Positions 1 to 8,557 are shown, numbered from the stretch's first letter. The stretch is 11,591 bases of DNA from Terrimesophilobacter sp044508495 (GCA_044508495.1 JBIQHP010000065.1:1-11591); one strand, 5' to 3'. Notes: a model not told the origin generated them from the letters alone. Numbers and translations are program-made.

Positions 1-461
1 ACTTCCGCAACACGATCCTCATCCTGACCTCGAACCTCGGAAGCCAGTTCCTCGTCGACACCGACCTCAGCTGGGAGCAGAAGGAGGAGGCGGTCACGAC
101 GATGGTGCGGCAGGCGTTCAAGCCCGAGTTCGTGAACCGGCTGGACGACATCGTGATCTTCTCGCCGCTCAGCCAGGAGGATCTCGGCCAGATCGTCGAG
201 CTCTACGTCGACCGGCTTCAGAAGCGGCTCGCCGAGCGCAGGCTCGAGCTCGCGGTCACACCGAACGCGCGGTCCTGGCTCGCCGAGCGGGGCTACGATC
301 CGATCTACGGCGCCCGGCCGCTGCGCAGGCTCATGCAGCACGAGATCGACGACAAGCTCGCGACGGCGCTGCTGGCGGGCGACATCCGCGACGGCGACAC
401 CGTGCGGGTCGACCTCGCCGGTGATGAGCTGTCGGTCGCGAAGGCCGACCCGGGCGCCTAA
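1..461 (+). CDS. clpB: ATP-dependent chaperone ClpB, C-terminal part (5' end outside window)
   Basis: This is the last 152 codons of a Hsp100/ClpB protein; the reading frame is open from base 3 and the start lies outside the window. ClpB is a cytosolic hexameric AAA+ unfoldase that pulls proteins out of aggregates together with DnaK. Visible are the end of the second AAA+ module, with the sensor-1 stretch ILTSNLGS near the window edge, the arginine-finger region KPEFVNRLDD, and the C-terminal D2-small domain with the sensor-2 motif GYDPIYGARPLRR. The rest of the tail (DDKLATALLAGDIRDGD) fits ClpB. ClpC/ClpA are the alternatives, but the tail and the LTSNLGSQF wording favour ClpB. It ends in TAA, and its last four bases overlap the stop codon of the opposing oxidoreductase gene. 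No terminator hairpin is visible between the two. Confidence 0.93.
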   Translation, partial: FRNTILILTSNLGSQFLVDTDLSWEQKEEAVTTMVRQAFKPEFVNRLDDIVIFSPLSQEDLGQIVELYVDRLQKRLAERRLELAVTPNARSWLAERGYDPIYGARPLRRLMQHEIDDKLATALLAGDIRDGDTVRVDLAGDELSVAKADPGA

Positions 462-1447
462 CCGAGTGCGGGGATGACCTCGCGCTCGAAGAGTTCGATG
501 CCGCTGCGGTCGTAGGCGGCCTCGGGGAAGTAGTGGATGGCGTAGCCGAGTCCCAGGTCGCGCAGGGCCGTGAGCCGCTCGGCGACCTGCTCGGGCGTCC
601 CGGTTCCCGGCGAGCTCCGGTAGTCGCGGACGAAGGCCGCAGCACGCTCCGCTCCGACTCTCGGCAGGAGACGCGCTTCGACCGCGTCGAGGCGGTCCTC
701 GACCTCGGACTCGGTGTCGGCGACGACGGTGAAGAGGTCCGTGGAGCGCACGATGGCGGCGAAGTCGGTTCCGGCCTCCGCGCAGTGGGCACGCAGGAGC
801 TCGCTCTTCCCGGTGAAGACCTCCGGGTTCCCGCCTGCGAAGTTCGTGTAGTCGGCGTACTTCGCGGCGATGCGCAGCGTGACCTTCTCGCCCCCGCCGG
901 CGACCCACATCGGGATGCCGCCCTCCTGCAGCGGGAGCGGCCGCACGATCGCGCCGTCGACCTGGTAGTGGTCGCCGTCGAGCGTGGCCGAGCCCGTCGT
1001 CCAGGCCTGCCGCATGATCTGCACGCCCTCGTCGAGGCGGGCGAGCCGTTCACCGGCTCGGGGGAAGCCGTAGCCGTAGGCGCGCCACTCGTGCTCGTAC
1101 CAGCCGGCCCCGATGCCCATCTCGACGCGGCCGCCGGAGATCACGTCGACCGTCGCGGCGACCTTCGCCAGGTAGGCGGGGTTGCGGTAGCTCATACAGG
1201 TGCACATCTGACCGAGCCGGATGCGCGTCGTCGTCGCGGCGAACGCGGACATGAGCGACCAGGCCTCGTGCGTCGCCTCCTCGGTCGGCACCGGGATGGT
1301 GTGGAAGTGATCGTAGACCCAGATCGACTCCCACGGGCCGGCGTCGGCGTGAGCGGCGAGCCCGCTCATGGCCTTCCACTGCTCGGCCGGCTCGATGCCG
1401 ACGAGGTCGTGGCGCCAGCCCTGGGGGATGAACATCCCGAATCTCAT
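458..1447 (-). CDS. LLM class (luciferase-like) oxidoreductase, probably F420-dependent
   Basis: A 329-residue protein of the bacterial luciferase-like monooxygenase superfamily, a TIM barrel that uses FMN or the deazaflavin F420. Family marks are the N-terminal strand RFGMFIPQG, the segment SYRNPAYLAKVAATVDVISGGR (residues 86-107), GIGAGWYEHEWRAYGYGFP (111-129) and the phosphate-binding WVAGGGEK (181-188). The GAGWYEHE block is typical of the actinobacterial subgroup annotated as F420-dependent. The cofactor cannot be proved here, since no F420 biosynthesis gene is in view and FMN remains possible. The substrate is unknown. ATG at 1447 is preceded by AAGGAG with an 8-base gap and overlaps the threonine aldolase stop in an ATGA, so translation is probably coupled. 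The length is normal for the family. Confidence 0.88.
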   Translation of the reverse strand: MRFGMFIPQGWRHDLVGIEPAEQWKAMSGLAAHADAGPWESIWVYDHFHTIPVPTEEATHEAWSLMSAFAATTTRIRLGQMCTCMSYRNPAYLAKVAATVDVISGGRVEMGIGAGWYEHEWRAYGYGFPRAGERLARLDEGVQIMRQAWTTGSATLDGDHYQVDGAIVRPLPLQEGGIPMWVAGGGEKVTLRIAAKYADYTNFAGGNPEVFTGKSELLRAHCAEAGTDFAAIVRSTDLFTVVADTESEVEDRLDAVEARLLPRVGAERAAAFVRDYRSSPGTGTPEQVAERLTALRDLGLGYAIHYFPEAAYDRSGIELFEREVIPALG

Positions 1448-2511
1448 GCCGCGAGCTCCTTCGCGATGCCGTCGACGAAGGCGTCGACATCCGCCTCCGT
1501 CGTGTCGAAGGAGCACATCCAGCGCACCTCCCCGGTCGCCGGGTTCCAGTCGTAGAAGCGGAAGCTTTTCCGAAGCCGGTCGGCGACTCCCGGCGGAAGC
1601 ACGGCGAAGACGGCGTTCGACTCGGTCGCCTGGGAGAAGGAGAGGCCCGCGATCGACCCGTCGGCGATGCGGTCCTCGAGGCTGCGGCGCAGGTGGGCGG
1701 CCATGGCGTTCGCATGGGCGGCCGAGCGCAGCCACAGGTCGTCCTCGAAGAGCGCGAGGAACTGCGCGGAGATGAAGCGCATCTTCGAGGCGAGCTGCAT
1801 GTTGAGCTTGCGCAGGTAGAGGAGGCCGTCCGCGGCGTCCGGGTTCACGGCGACGATCGCCTCGCCGTAGAGCATGCCGTTCTTCGTCCCGCCGAAGCTC
1901 AGCACGTCGATGCCGGCATCCGTCGTGAACTCGCGGAGGCTCGCCGCGAGCGCGCTCGCGGCGTTCGCGATCCGGGCGCCGTCCATGTGCACGGTCATGC
2001 CCTTCGAGTGCGCATGGTCGGAGACGGCCCTCAGCTCGTCGATCGAGTAGAGGGTGCCGAGCTCGGTCGTCTGGGTGACGCTCACGGCGAGCGGCTGGGC
2101 ACGGTGCTCGTCGCCCCAGCCCCAGGCCTCCCGGTCGATGAGCTCCGGAGTGAGCTTGCCGTCCGGGGTGTCGACCGTGAGGAGCTTGAGACCGCTCACC
2201 CGCTCCGGAGCGCCGTTCTCGTCCGTGTGGATGTGCGCCGTCGAGCTCGAGACGACGGCGCCCCAGCGCGGCAGCATGGCGGTGAGCGCGGTCACGTTCG
2301 CGCCGGTGCCGTTGAAGACCGGGAAGACCTCCGCCTGCTCGCCGAAGAGCTCGCGGATGCGCTCGTGCAGTCGTTCGGTGTAGACGTCCTCGCCGTAGGA
2401 GATCTGATGGCCGCCGTTCGCCTCCGCGATGGCCGCGAGGACCTCGGGGTGGGCGCCGGCGTAGTTGTCGCTCGCGAAGCCGCGAAGCTCTGGATCATGG
2501 AGTCGAGTCAC
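1444..2511 (-). CDS. ltaE: Low-specificity L-threonine aldolase (PLP-dependent)
   Basis: A 355-residue fold-type I PLP enzyme that splits L-threonine or L-allo-threonine into glycine and acetaldehyde in the cytosol, and may act on other beta-hydroxy amino acids. The family pattern is complete: N-terminal FASDNYAGAHPEV, YGEDVYTERL (39-48), NGTGAN (67-72, cofactor phosphate), the TAHIHTDENGAPE block (91-103), HMDGARI (175-181, with Asp177 and Arg180 at the cofactor and substrate) and SFGGTKNG (205-212), where Lys210 should form the Schiff base. The start is GTG at 2511; no earlier start exists in frame, and the upstream AAGAATGGG is a weak ribosome binding site. It follows the ABC permease by 22 bases and overlaps the oxidoreductase start by 4 bases, so it sits inside a four-gene run. 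Related beta-eliminating lyases are less likely. Confidence 0.9.
   Translation of the reverse strand: MTRLHDPELRGFASDNYAGAHPEVLAAIAEANGGHQISYGEDVYTERLHERIRELFGEQAEVFPVFNGTGANVTALTAMLPRWGAVVSSSTAHIHTDENGAPERVSGLKLLTVDTPDGKLTPELIDREAWGWGDEHRAQPLAVSVTQTTELGTLYSIDELRAVSDHAHSKGMTVHMDGARIANAASALAASLREFTTDAGIDVLSFGGTKNGMLYGEAIVAVNPDAADGLLYLRKLNMQLASKMRFISAQFLALFEDDLWLRSAAHANAMAAHLRRSLEDRIADGSIAGLSFSQATESNAVFAVLPPGVADRLRKSFRFYDWNPATGEVRWMCSFDTTEADVDAFVDGIAKELAA
1456..1461 (-). promoter_or_regulatory. Ribosome binding site of the LLM oxidoreductase
   Basis: AAGGAG lies 8 bases before ATG 1447, inside the 3' end of the threonine aldolase gene. It fixes the oxidoreductase start at 1447 instead of the longer in-frame reading that runs back to 1735. 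Confidence 0.8.
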
Positions 2512-2533
2512 TGACCCATTCTTGCACCGAGCG

Positions 2534-3621
2534 TCAGCGGGCGAGGGCCTCGGAGAGCTTCACGCGGGCGCCGGTGCGCAGGAGGGCGTTCGAGTAGATG
2601 CGCGCCCCGATCACGATCACGATGGCCGTGGTCAGGAGCAGGATCGCGAGGGAGAGCAGGGGCTCCCACCACGCGGCCTGTCCGAGGAAGATGCGCATCG
2701 GCATCCCGACCGGCGCGGAGAACGGCACGTAAGACATGATCGCGAGCACGAGCGGGTTGTCGTTGAAGGTGATGACGAGGATGTAGGGGATCATCACGAG
2801 GATCATGACCGGCGAGGTCGCGCTGCCGACGTCCTCCTGCCGGGAGACGAGGGATGCCGTGGCCGCGTAGAGCGCCGCGAGCATCACGAAGCCGAACACG
2901 AAGAACACCACGAACCAGGCGATCGACGGGCCGAAGCTCGCGAGCAGTTCCCCCTGGCCGGTCGCGCTCAGTCCGAGGGCCGCGAGAGCGGCGATCGCGG
3001 CGATCTGCGCGAAGGCGAGCAGGCTGTTCCCGAGCACCTTTCCCGCCATGAGCGCGCGGACCGAGATCGTCGACATGAGGATCTCGACGATGCGCGTCTG
3101 CTTCTCCTCGACGACGCTCTGGGCGATCGTCGTCCCGAAGGTGATCGCGGACATGAAGAACACGATGCCGAAGGCGATGGCGGCGAAGTAGGCGAGCAAG
3201 GGGCTCACCGCGTTCGGGTCGAGAAGCTCCACGCCGGGCGAGGTGCTCAGGGCGGCGACGAGGCCCTGCGGAACGGAGTCGAGCGCGATGACCGAGACGC
3301 CGGAGGGCGACCCCTCCGCCGGGACGATCGCCGCCTCGACCGAGCCGTCGCTCACGAGCTTCCGCGCCGCGTCGACCGAGTCGGCCTTCGTGACCTCGAG
3401 GCTTGGGAGGCTCTCGGCCACGGCGATCGCCGTGCCGGTTGCCGCGACCGCCGTCTTCGAGGGGGTGTTGCCAAGGATGCCGCCCAGGAGCACCGACCCG
3501 AGGACGGCGAGCATGAGGATGCCCGTCGACACGAGGAAGGCCTTGCTGCGCAGCTTCATCCGGATCTCACGGGTGGCGACGAGCCAGGTGCTCGTCGCGA
3601 AGCCCGGGTCGGGATACTGGC

Positions 3622-3625
<4 letters not shown>
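2534..3625 (-). CDS. ABC-2 type transporter permease, NatB/YhaP-like
   Basis: A 363-residue membrane protein, the likely partner of the ATPase encoded just upstream. The topology by eye is a cytosolic N-terminus, TM1 at about 28-52, a soluble extracellular domain at about 53-140 (rich in Ala, Val and Ser), then a bundle of TM segments at about 143-170, 200-221, 235-262, 270-288 and 322-341. Residues 172-199 carry the conserved cytosolic stretch EEKQTRIVEILMSTISV followed by GKVLG, typical of NatB-like ABC-2 exporters. B. subtilis NatAB extrudes sodium, but many relatives export drugs or peptides, so no substrate is assigned. GTG at 3625 forms a GTGA overlap with the ATPase stop, supporting translational coupling and ruling out the longer reading up to 3805. 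Confidence 0.87.
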
Positions 3626-4506
<881 letters not shown>

Positions 4507-4512
4507 CCATCC

Positions 4513-4518
4513 ACCCTA
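4513..4518 (-). promoter_or_regulatory. Candidate -10 box (TAGGGT) for the NatA-like operon
   Basis: TAGGGT matches the actinobacterial TANNNT pattern and ends 6 bases before the GTG start at 4506, which would put transcription start on or next to the start codon (leaderless mRNA). No good -35 hexamer is seen 17-18 bases further out. The alternative is that AGGG of the same box acts as a ribosome binding site. Confidence 0.35.
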
Positions 4519-4535
4519 AACCACCCCTCCGACCG

Positions 4536-4598
4536 CCGTTTGCGCGCACTTCTCGTCGGAATGGATCGTCTGATCCGACAGAAAGTGCGCACAAACGG
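4536..4598. repeat. Long imperfect inverted repeat (hairpin or REP-like element)
   Basis: The left arm 4536-4560 and right arm 4574-4598 are reverse complements apart from one mismatch (4543/4591) and two single-base bulges (4554 and 4582), around a 13-base loop. The outer stem is CCGTTTG/CAAACGG and the inner ends are GTCGGA/TCCGAC. It fills much of the gap between the DUF6421 stop codon (4611) and the NatA-like start (4506). It could terminate the DUF6421 transcript, but no T-run follows on either strand. A dispersed palindromic repeat is the other reading; no second copy occurs in this window. Confidence 0.85.
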
Positions 4599-4610
4599 GC
4601 GAAGGAGGGA

Positions 4611-5990
4611 TCAGTCGGAGGCGCCGGTGATGCCGGCCGTCGACTCGATGACCGCGGTCATCTTGCGCGAGAGCGCCTCATAGAACATCGAGAGCGGGAA
4701 CTCGTCGTCGAGCACCTCGTTGGTGAGGTCCTTCGGCAGGCCGTCGAGCGGCAGGTCCCGGGTCGCCCACTTCGAGGCCGGATGCGGCGCGAGCGTACCC
4801 GAGACGAGGTCGTAGGCGGCGAGCCAGTGCGCGACCTTGGGCCGGTCGATCGAGCGCCAGTACAGGTCGCCGATCGCCTCCCCGAGCGCGTTGACGACAT
4901 CCGGGACCTCGTCCCAGTCGATGCTGAGGGTCGTGTCGGTCCAGTGCAGCACATGGTGCTGGTGCATCCAGGCGAAGAGGAGCTGACCGCCGAGCCCGTC
5001 GTAGTTGCGCGTCCGGCTTCCGGTGAGCGCGAAGCGGAAGATGCGATCGAAGATGACGGTGTACTGCACGAGCTTCGCGTGTTTGCGTGTTACCGGGTCA
5101 GTGTCGTCTGCGCGCACCAGTTTCACGCTCTCGCGGAACGCCGTGAGGTCGCAGCGCAGCTCCTCGAGCGAGTAGAGGAAGTACGGCATCCGCTGCTTGA
5201 TCATGAACGGATCGAAGGGCAGGTCGCCGCGCATGTGGGTGCGGTCGTGGATGAGGTCCCACATGACGAAGGTCTCCTCGGTGAGGCGCTGATCCTCGAG
5301 GAGCTCGAGGGCGTCCTTGGGCAGCTCCAGACCGGTGATCTCGGCGGCCGCCTTGACGACCCGGCGGAACCGCGCGGCCTCGCGATCGGCGAAGATCGCG
5401 CCCCAGGTGAACTTGGGGGTCTCCCTCACCGCGACGGTCTCGGGGAAGAGCACGGCCGCGTTGGTGTCGTAGCCGGCGGTGAAGTCGAGGAACCGGATCG
5501 GTACGAAGAGCTTGTTCGAGTACTCGCCGGCCTCGAGCTCGGCGACGAACTCCGGCCAGACGACCTCGATGAGCACCGCCTCGACGAGCCGGTCGCTGCT
5601 GCCGTTCTGCGTGTACATCGGAAAGACGACGAGGTGGCGCAGGCCGTCGATGCGGTGCAGTTCCGGATGGAAGGCGACGAGCGAGTCGTAGAAGTCGGGA
5701 ACCCCGAAGCCCTCCTTCGCCCAACGCCCGAAGTCGGCGACGAGCGCCGTGAGGTACTCCCCGTCGTGCGGGAACAGGGGTGCGAGGGTCTCGATGGCCT
5801 GGGTCAGCGCGGCGACGAGCTTGCGCGCCTTCGCGTGGTCGGCGGCCTTCGGGATGCTGCCGTCCTGCACCTGCAGCGGGCGGATGCCGGTGGCCGCCGC
5901 CTTCAGGGCGAGCCACGCCGGGCTGATCGCGACGTCCTCGACGACCTCGGGTTCGCCAATGATGGACTTCTCGTGGATGAGCTGTGACAT
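4611..5990 (-). CDS. DUF6421 family protein, function unknown
   Basis: A 459-residue soluble protein that I recognise only as resembling the actinobacterial DUF6421 family; no function is established. There is no signal peptide or membrane segment. Notable blocks are FPMYTQNGSSDRLVEAVLIEVVWPEF split around residues 123-148, RFLDFTAGYDTNAAVLFPET (166-185) and the most enzyme-like part, residues 241-285. There DLIHDRTH (245-252) is followed by LPFDPFMIKQRMPYF and EELRCDL (276-282). His248, His252 and Glu276/277 are spaced like ligands in zinc peptidases, with Asp249 where HExxH has Glu; this is inference only. ATG 5990 is chosen because GGGAGG lies 7 bases upstream; an in-frame ATG at 6011 has no such site. 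It diverges from the alkD-like gene and is followed by a long inverted repeat. Confidence 0.72.
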   Translation of the reverse strand: MSQLIHEKSIIGEPEVVEDVAISPAWLALKAAATGIRPLQVQDGSIPKAADHAKARKLVAALTQAIETLAPLFPHDGEYLTALVADFGRWAKEGFGVPDFYDSLVAFHPELHRIDGLRHLVVFPMYTQNGSSDRLVEAVLIEVVWPEFVAELEAGEYSNKLFVPIRFLDFTAGYDTNAAVLFPETVAVRETPKFTWGAIFADREAARFRRVVKAAAEITGLELPKDALELLEDQRLTEETFVMWDLIHDRTHMRGDLPFDPFMIKQRMPYFLYSLEELRCDLTAFRESVKLVRADDTDPVTRKHAKLVQYTVIFDRIFRFALTGSRTRNYDGLGGQLLFAWMHQHHVLHWTDTTLSIDWDEVPDVVNALGEAIGDLYWRSIDRPKVAHWLAAYDLVSGTLAPHPASKWATRDLPLDGLPKDLTNEVLDDEFPLSMFYEALSRKMTAVIESTAGITGASD

Positions 5991-5997
5991 GGTTCGA

Positions 5998-6003
5998 CCT
6001 CCC
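5998..6003 (-). promoter_or_regulatory. Ribosome binding site deciding the DUF6421 start
   Basis: GGGAGG lies 7 bases before ATG 5990. The in-frame ATG at 6011, which would add seven residues, has no purine-rich site before it, so 5990 is the better start. Confidence 0.75.
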
Positions 6004-6035
6004 GTCGTCATGAGTGTGGAAAATACGGTCCTTCA

Positions 6036-6041
6036 AGGCTA
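6036..6041 (-). promoter_or_regulatory. Candidate -10 box (TAGCCT) for the DUF6421 gene
   Basis: TAGCCT fits TANNNT and would start transcription near 6028, giving a leader of about 38 bases that contains the GGGAGG site. The -35 region 17 bases further out (ATCAAA) matches the TTGACA consensus at only three positions, so the call is weak. Confidence 0.25.
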
Positions 6042-6126
6042 TCCGCTCGATCATGGCGTTTGATTGCGGGTTTCTGCGGAAAACTGCGCCGCACCGGGGG
6101 AGAGTGTCCGCTTTGCCTCGCCGGAC

Positions 6127-6132
6127 TACGAT
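6127..6132 (+). promoter_or_regulatory. Candidate -10 box (TACGAT), leaderless start of the alkD-like gene
   Basis: TACGAT ends 7 bases before ATG 6140, so transcription would begin at the A of the start codon. No Shine-Dalgarno sequence precedes the ATG, which agrees with a leaderless mRNA. No clear -35 is seen. Confidence 0.5.
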
Positions 6133-6139
6133 CTTCGCT

Positions 6140-6865
6140 ATGTCCGCTCAAGAGCTTCAGGAGGCGCTCGCCGCGGCCGCCGACCCGGCGGACGCGGCGC
6201 AGCTGCAGCGGTACTTCAAGACCGGTCCGGGCGAGTACGGCGAGGGCGACAGTTTCCTGGGGGTGCGCGTGCCCGCCGTCCGGAGGATCGCTGCGCGCTT
6301 CGGCGAGCTCCCGGCATCCGAGATCGATGCGCTGCTCGACAGCCCCGTGCACGAGCATCGACTCGCAGGTCTCATCGTGCTCGTCGGGCAGTTCGAGCGG
6401 GCGAGCCGTGCGAGCACGCGAGACGAGGCACGCCGGAGGGAGCTCGCCGAACTCTATCTGGCCGCCGTCCGGCGCGGCAGGGTCGACAATTGGGATCTCG
6501 TCGACGTCTCGGCCGAGTTCATCACCGGAGAGTACCTGCAGGATCGCCCCCTCGACCTGCTCCACGAGCTCGCGGCGAGCCCGAGCGTGTGGGAGCGACG
6601 CGTCGCCATGCTCTCGACCTTCGCCTTCACCAAGCGCGGGGAGGCCGGCCCGGCGCTCGAGATCGCCGGGCTCTTGCTCGAGGACCCGCACGACCTGATC
6701 CGCAAGGCGGTCGGCTGGATGCTGCGCGAGGTGGGCAAGCGCGTCGACCGCGACCTGCTCACGGGCTTCCTCGACCGCCATGCCGCACGCATGCCGCGCA
6801 CCGCCCTGAGCTATGCGACCGAGCACCTCACGCGGGAGGAGCGCGAGGCGTACCGGGCGCTCTGA
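6140..6865 (+). CDS. DNA alkylation repair glycosylase, AlkD family (HEAT-like repeats)
   Basis: A 241-residue, all-helical protein of the AlkC/AlkD family, which removes N3- and N7-alkylated purines from DNA using stacked HEAT-like repeats instead of base flipping. The start of the fold shows YFKTGPGEYGEGDSFLGVRVP (25-45), the family entry motif. Active-site positions known from Bacillus cereus AlkD (Trp109, Asp113, Arg148, Trp187) have clear counterparts here: Trp118 and Asp122 in NWDLVD, Arg153/154 in WERRVAML, and Trp193 in KAVGWMLRE. It should therefore be active. Length is normal. ATG 6140 is preferred over the in-frame ATG at 6014 because the family begins here and a -10 box sits just upstream. 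It stands alone, diverging from the DUF6421 gene and converging on the hydrolase with a 5-base gap. Confidence 0.92.
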   Translation: MSAQELQEALAAAADPADAAQLQRYFKTGPGEYGEGDSFLGVRVPAVRRIAARFGELPASEIDALLDSPVHEHRLAGLIVLVGQFERASRASTRDEARRRELAELYLAAVRRGRVDNWDLVDVSAEFITGEYLQDRPLDLLHELAASPSVWERRVAMLSTFAFTKRGEAGPALEIAGLLLEDPHDLIRKAVGWMLREVGKRVDRDLLTGFLDRHAARMPRTALSYATEHLTREEREAYRAL

Positions 6866-6870
6866 TCGGT

Positions 6871-7686
6871 TCAGAGGCCGTGGTCGGCGAGCCAGGCGAG
6901 CAGCACTCGCTCGAACTCCTCCGGCTGCTCGACGCTCGGGAGATGAGCGGAGTCGGGGAACCGGCATCCGTCGGCGTCGGGGATCGTCGTCACGAGGTAC
7001 TCGTACTGGGCGAGCGTGGGCGAGAGGTCGTGGTCGCCGACCATGACGAGGGCGGGCACGGCGATGTCGACGACCCGGTCGTAGGCGGGTGGTTCGAGCG
7101 GGAGGGGCGTCGGGCTCTCGTCGCCGTGCCGGACGTTGACGGCGTTGAGCGCGTAGGCCAGTTCGACGAAGCCCGGGTCGAGATCGGCGCTCGCTCGCTC
7201 GGGTCCGAAGTCCCACAGCTCGACCTCACGGCGGGCGAGTGCGTCCCAGTCCCTCGCCTCGTCGAGGGCGTCGAGCTCGTCGAACAGCACGTCCTCGCGC
7301 TCGGTGAGCTCGAGCTCGGGGAAGCCGCCCGGGCCGGATCCGATCGTCACGAGGCCTGCGACGCGATCCGGATGCGCGACCGCGAGGTCGATCGCGATCG
7401 CGCCGCCGCGCGAGCACCCGATCACGGTCGCCCGCGCGATGCCGAGGTGGTCGAGCAGGTCGAGTGCGTCCTGGCGGTTCGAGAAGGGGACGTCCTCGGT
7501 CTCGGTCTGCCCGAAGCCGCGGGTGTCGAAGCGGATGACGAAGTGCTCCGTCGCGAGGGCGGCGACCTGCGGGTCCCACATCCGCAAGCTCGCGACGCCG
7601 GCGTGGATGAGCAGAACCGCGGGCGAGGAGATCCGCCCGTCGGTCTCGTAGTAGAGCGACGCCCCGTTCACGTCGAGGTGCGGCAT
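6871..7686 (-). CDS. Alpha/beta fold hydrolase
   Basis: A 271-residue cytosolic alpha/beta hydrolase with no signal peptide. The expected order is seen: strand and oxyanion region VLLIHAG (24-30), FDTRGFGQT (53-61), nucleophile elbow GCSRGG (90-95) with Ser92, the acid in MVGDHD (215-220, Asp220 most likely) and His248 in DSAHLPSVEQP. A cap domain fills about residues 120-200 and is acidic. The sequence resembles the broad enol-lactonase/BioH-like group; esterase, lactonase or C-C hydrolase activity cannot be told apart. ATG 7686 has only a G-rich stretch before it. It lies 38 bases behind the SsuC-like permease on the same strand and may be read with the transporter, which would suggest work on an imported ester or amide; that link is inference. 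Confidence 0.88.
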   Translation of the reverse strand: MPHLDVNGASLYYETDGRISSPAVLLIHAGVASLRMWDPQVAALATEHFVIRFDTRGFGQTETEDVPFSNRQDALDLLDHLGIARATVIGCSRGGAIAIDLAVAHPDRVAGLVTIGSGPGGFPELELTEREDVLFDELDALDEARDWDALARREVELWDFGPERASADLDPGFVELAYALNAVNVRHGDESPTPLPLEPPAYDRVVDIAVPALVMVGDHDLSPTLAQYEYLVTTIPDADGCRFPDSAHLPSVEQPEEFERVLLAWLADHGL

Positions 7687-7724
7687 GCCCCCACGCTACG
7701 CGACGGGAACCGTCCGGGCCAGTG

Positions 7725-8555
7725 TCACGACCACCGCCGGTTCGCCCACCTCTCGAACAGGCCGATGACGGCATCCGTCGTCTTGCCGACGATCGCGAGC
7801 AGGAGGATCGCGAGGAAGAGGCGGTCGGTCCTGCCGTTGTTGGAGGAGTCGGTGAGCAGCCAGCCGAGGCCCATGGATGCGGCGATGAGCTCCGCTGCGA
7901 CGAGGAAGAGCCAGGCCTGGGCGAGGGCGAGCCGCAGGCCCGAGATGACCGAGGGGAGCACGGCCGGCAGCTGCACGGTCGTGAAGAGCTTCGCGCCGCC
8001 CAGTCCGAAGGCGCGCCCCGCCTCGACGAGCTGCCGGTCGACGTGCCGCAGGGCGGAGGAGACGGTCGTGTAGACCGGGAAGAAGGCCCCGATCGCGACG
8101 AGCGTGATCTTGGACTCCTCGCCGATCTTCATCCACAGGATGAGCAGCGGCACCCAGGCGAGCGAGGGGACGGCCCGGATGGCGCCCAGCGTCGCCCCGA
8201 GAAGGATGTCCCAGGCCCGCGAGAGCCCGACGAACGCCCCGAGCAGGATGCCCAGCCCGGCGCCGATCGCGAACCCGAGAAGGACTCGCTGGGTCGAGAT
8301 GCCGATGTAAAGGCCGAGCTGGCCGCGAGCAGCCAGGTCGATACCGGCCTCGACGACCATCGCGGGCGGCGGAAGCTGCGCGATCGTGTACGCGCCGGAG
8401 GCCGAGAGAGCCTGCCAGATCGCGAGGATCGCCGCGGGAAGGATGAGCCCTCCGGCGACGACGATCCAGCGGCGTGCCGTCCAGCCCGTGCGGGTGGACG
8501 GCACGCCCGATGCCGTGCCGGCGGGCGTCGTGGTGACGTCGTTCGCCGTGGTCAT
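7725..8555 (-). CDS. ssuC: ABC transporter permease, SsuC/TauC type
   Basis: A 276-residue inner-membrane permease of the nitrate/sulfonate/taurine importer family (BPD_transp_1 fold). A short polar N-terminus (1-28) is followed by about six membrane segments, near 30-50, 87-110, 117-142, 148-168, 209-232 and 246-264. The coupling helix is clear at 178-208, with EAGRAFGLGGAKLF then LPAVLPSVISGLR, the EAA loop that docks on the ATPase. The family likes IRAVPSLAWVPLLILW (126-141), present here. The stop codon of the binding-protein gene lies 2 bases before its ATG and no strong ribosome binding site is visible, so translation is probably coupled. Whether the ligand is a sulfonate, or another small anion or amine, is open; the gene symbol is by family resemblance only. 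Confidence 0.88.
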   Translation of the reverse strand: MTTANDVTTTPAGTASGVPSTRTGWTARRWIVVAGGLILPAAILAIWQALSASGAYTIAQLPPPAMVVEAGIDLAARGQLGLYIGISTQRVLLGFAIGAGLGILLGAFVGLSRAWDILLGATLGAIRAVPSLAWVPLLILWMKIGEESKITLVAIGAFFPVYTTVSSALRHVDRQLVEAGRAFGLGGAKLFTTVQLPAVLPSVISGLRLALAQAWLFLVAAELIAASMGLGWLLTDSSNNGRTDRLFLAILLLAIVGKTTDAVIGLFERWANRRWS

Positions 8556-8557
8556 CG

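Noticed and set aside
5991..6011. Upstream ATG (6011) for the DUF6421 protein
   Set aside because: No ribosome binding site, whereas GGGAGG is ideally placed before ATG 5990.
7702..7714. Small hairpin GACGG-GAA-CCGTC between the permease and hydrolase genes
   Set aside because: A 5-bp stem with no T-run is expected by chance at this base composition and is too weak to call a terminator.
6064..8073. Very long open frame (669 codons) on the plus strand across alkD, the hydrolase and part of the permease
   Set aside because: It crosses genes on both strands, its product is Arg/Ala/Gly-rich without domains, and well-supported genes explain the same DNA.
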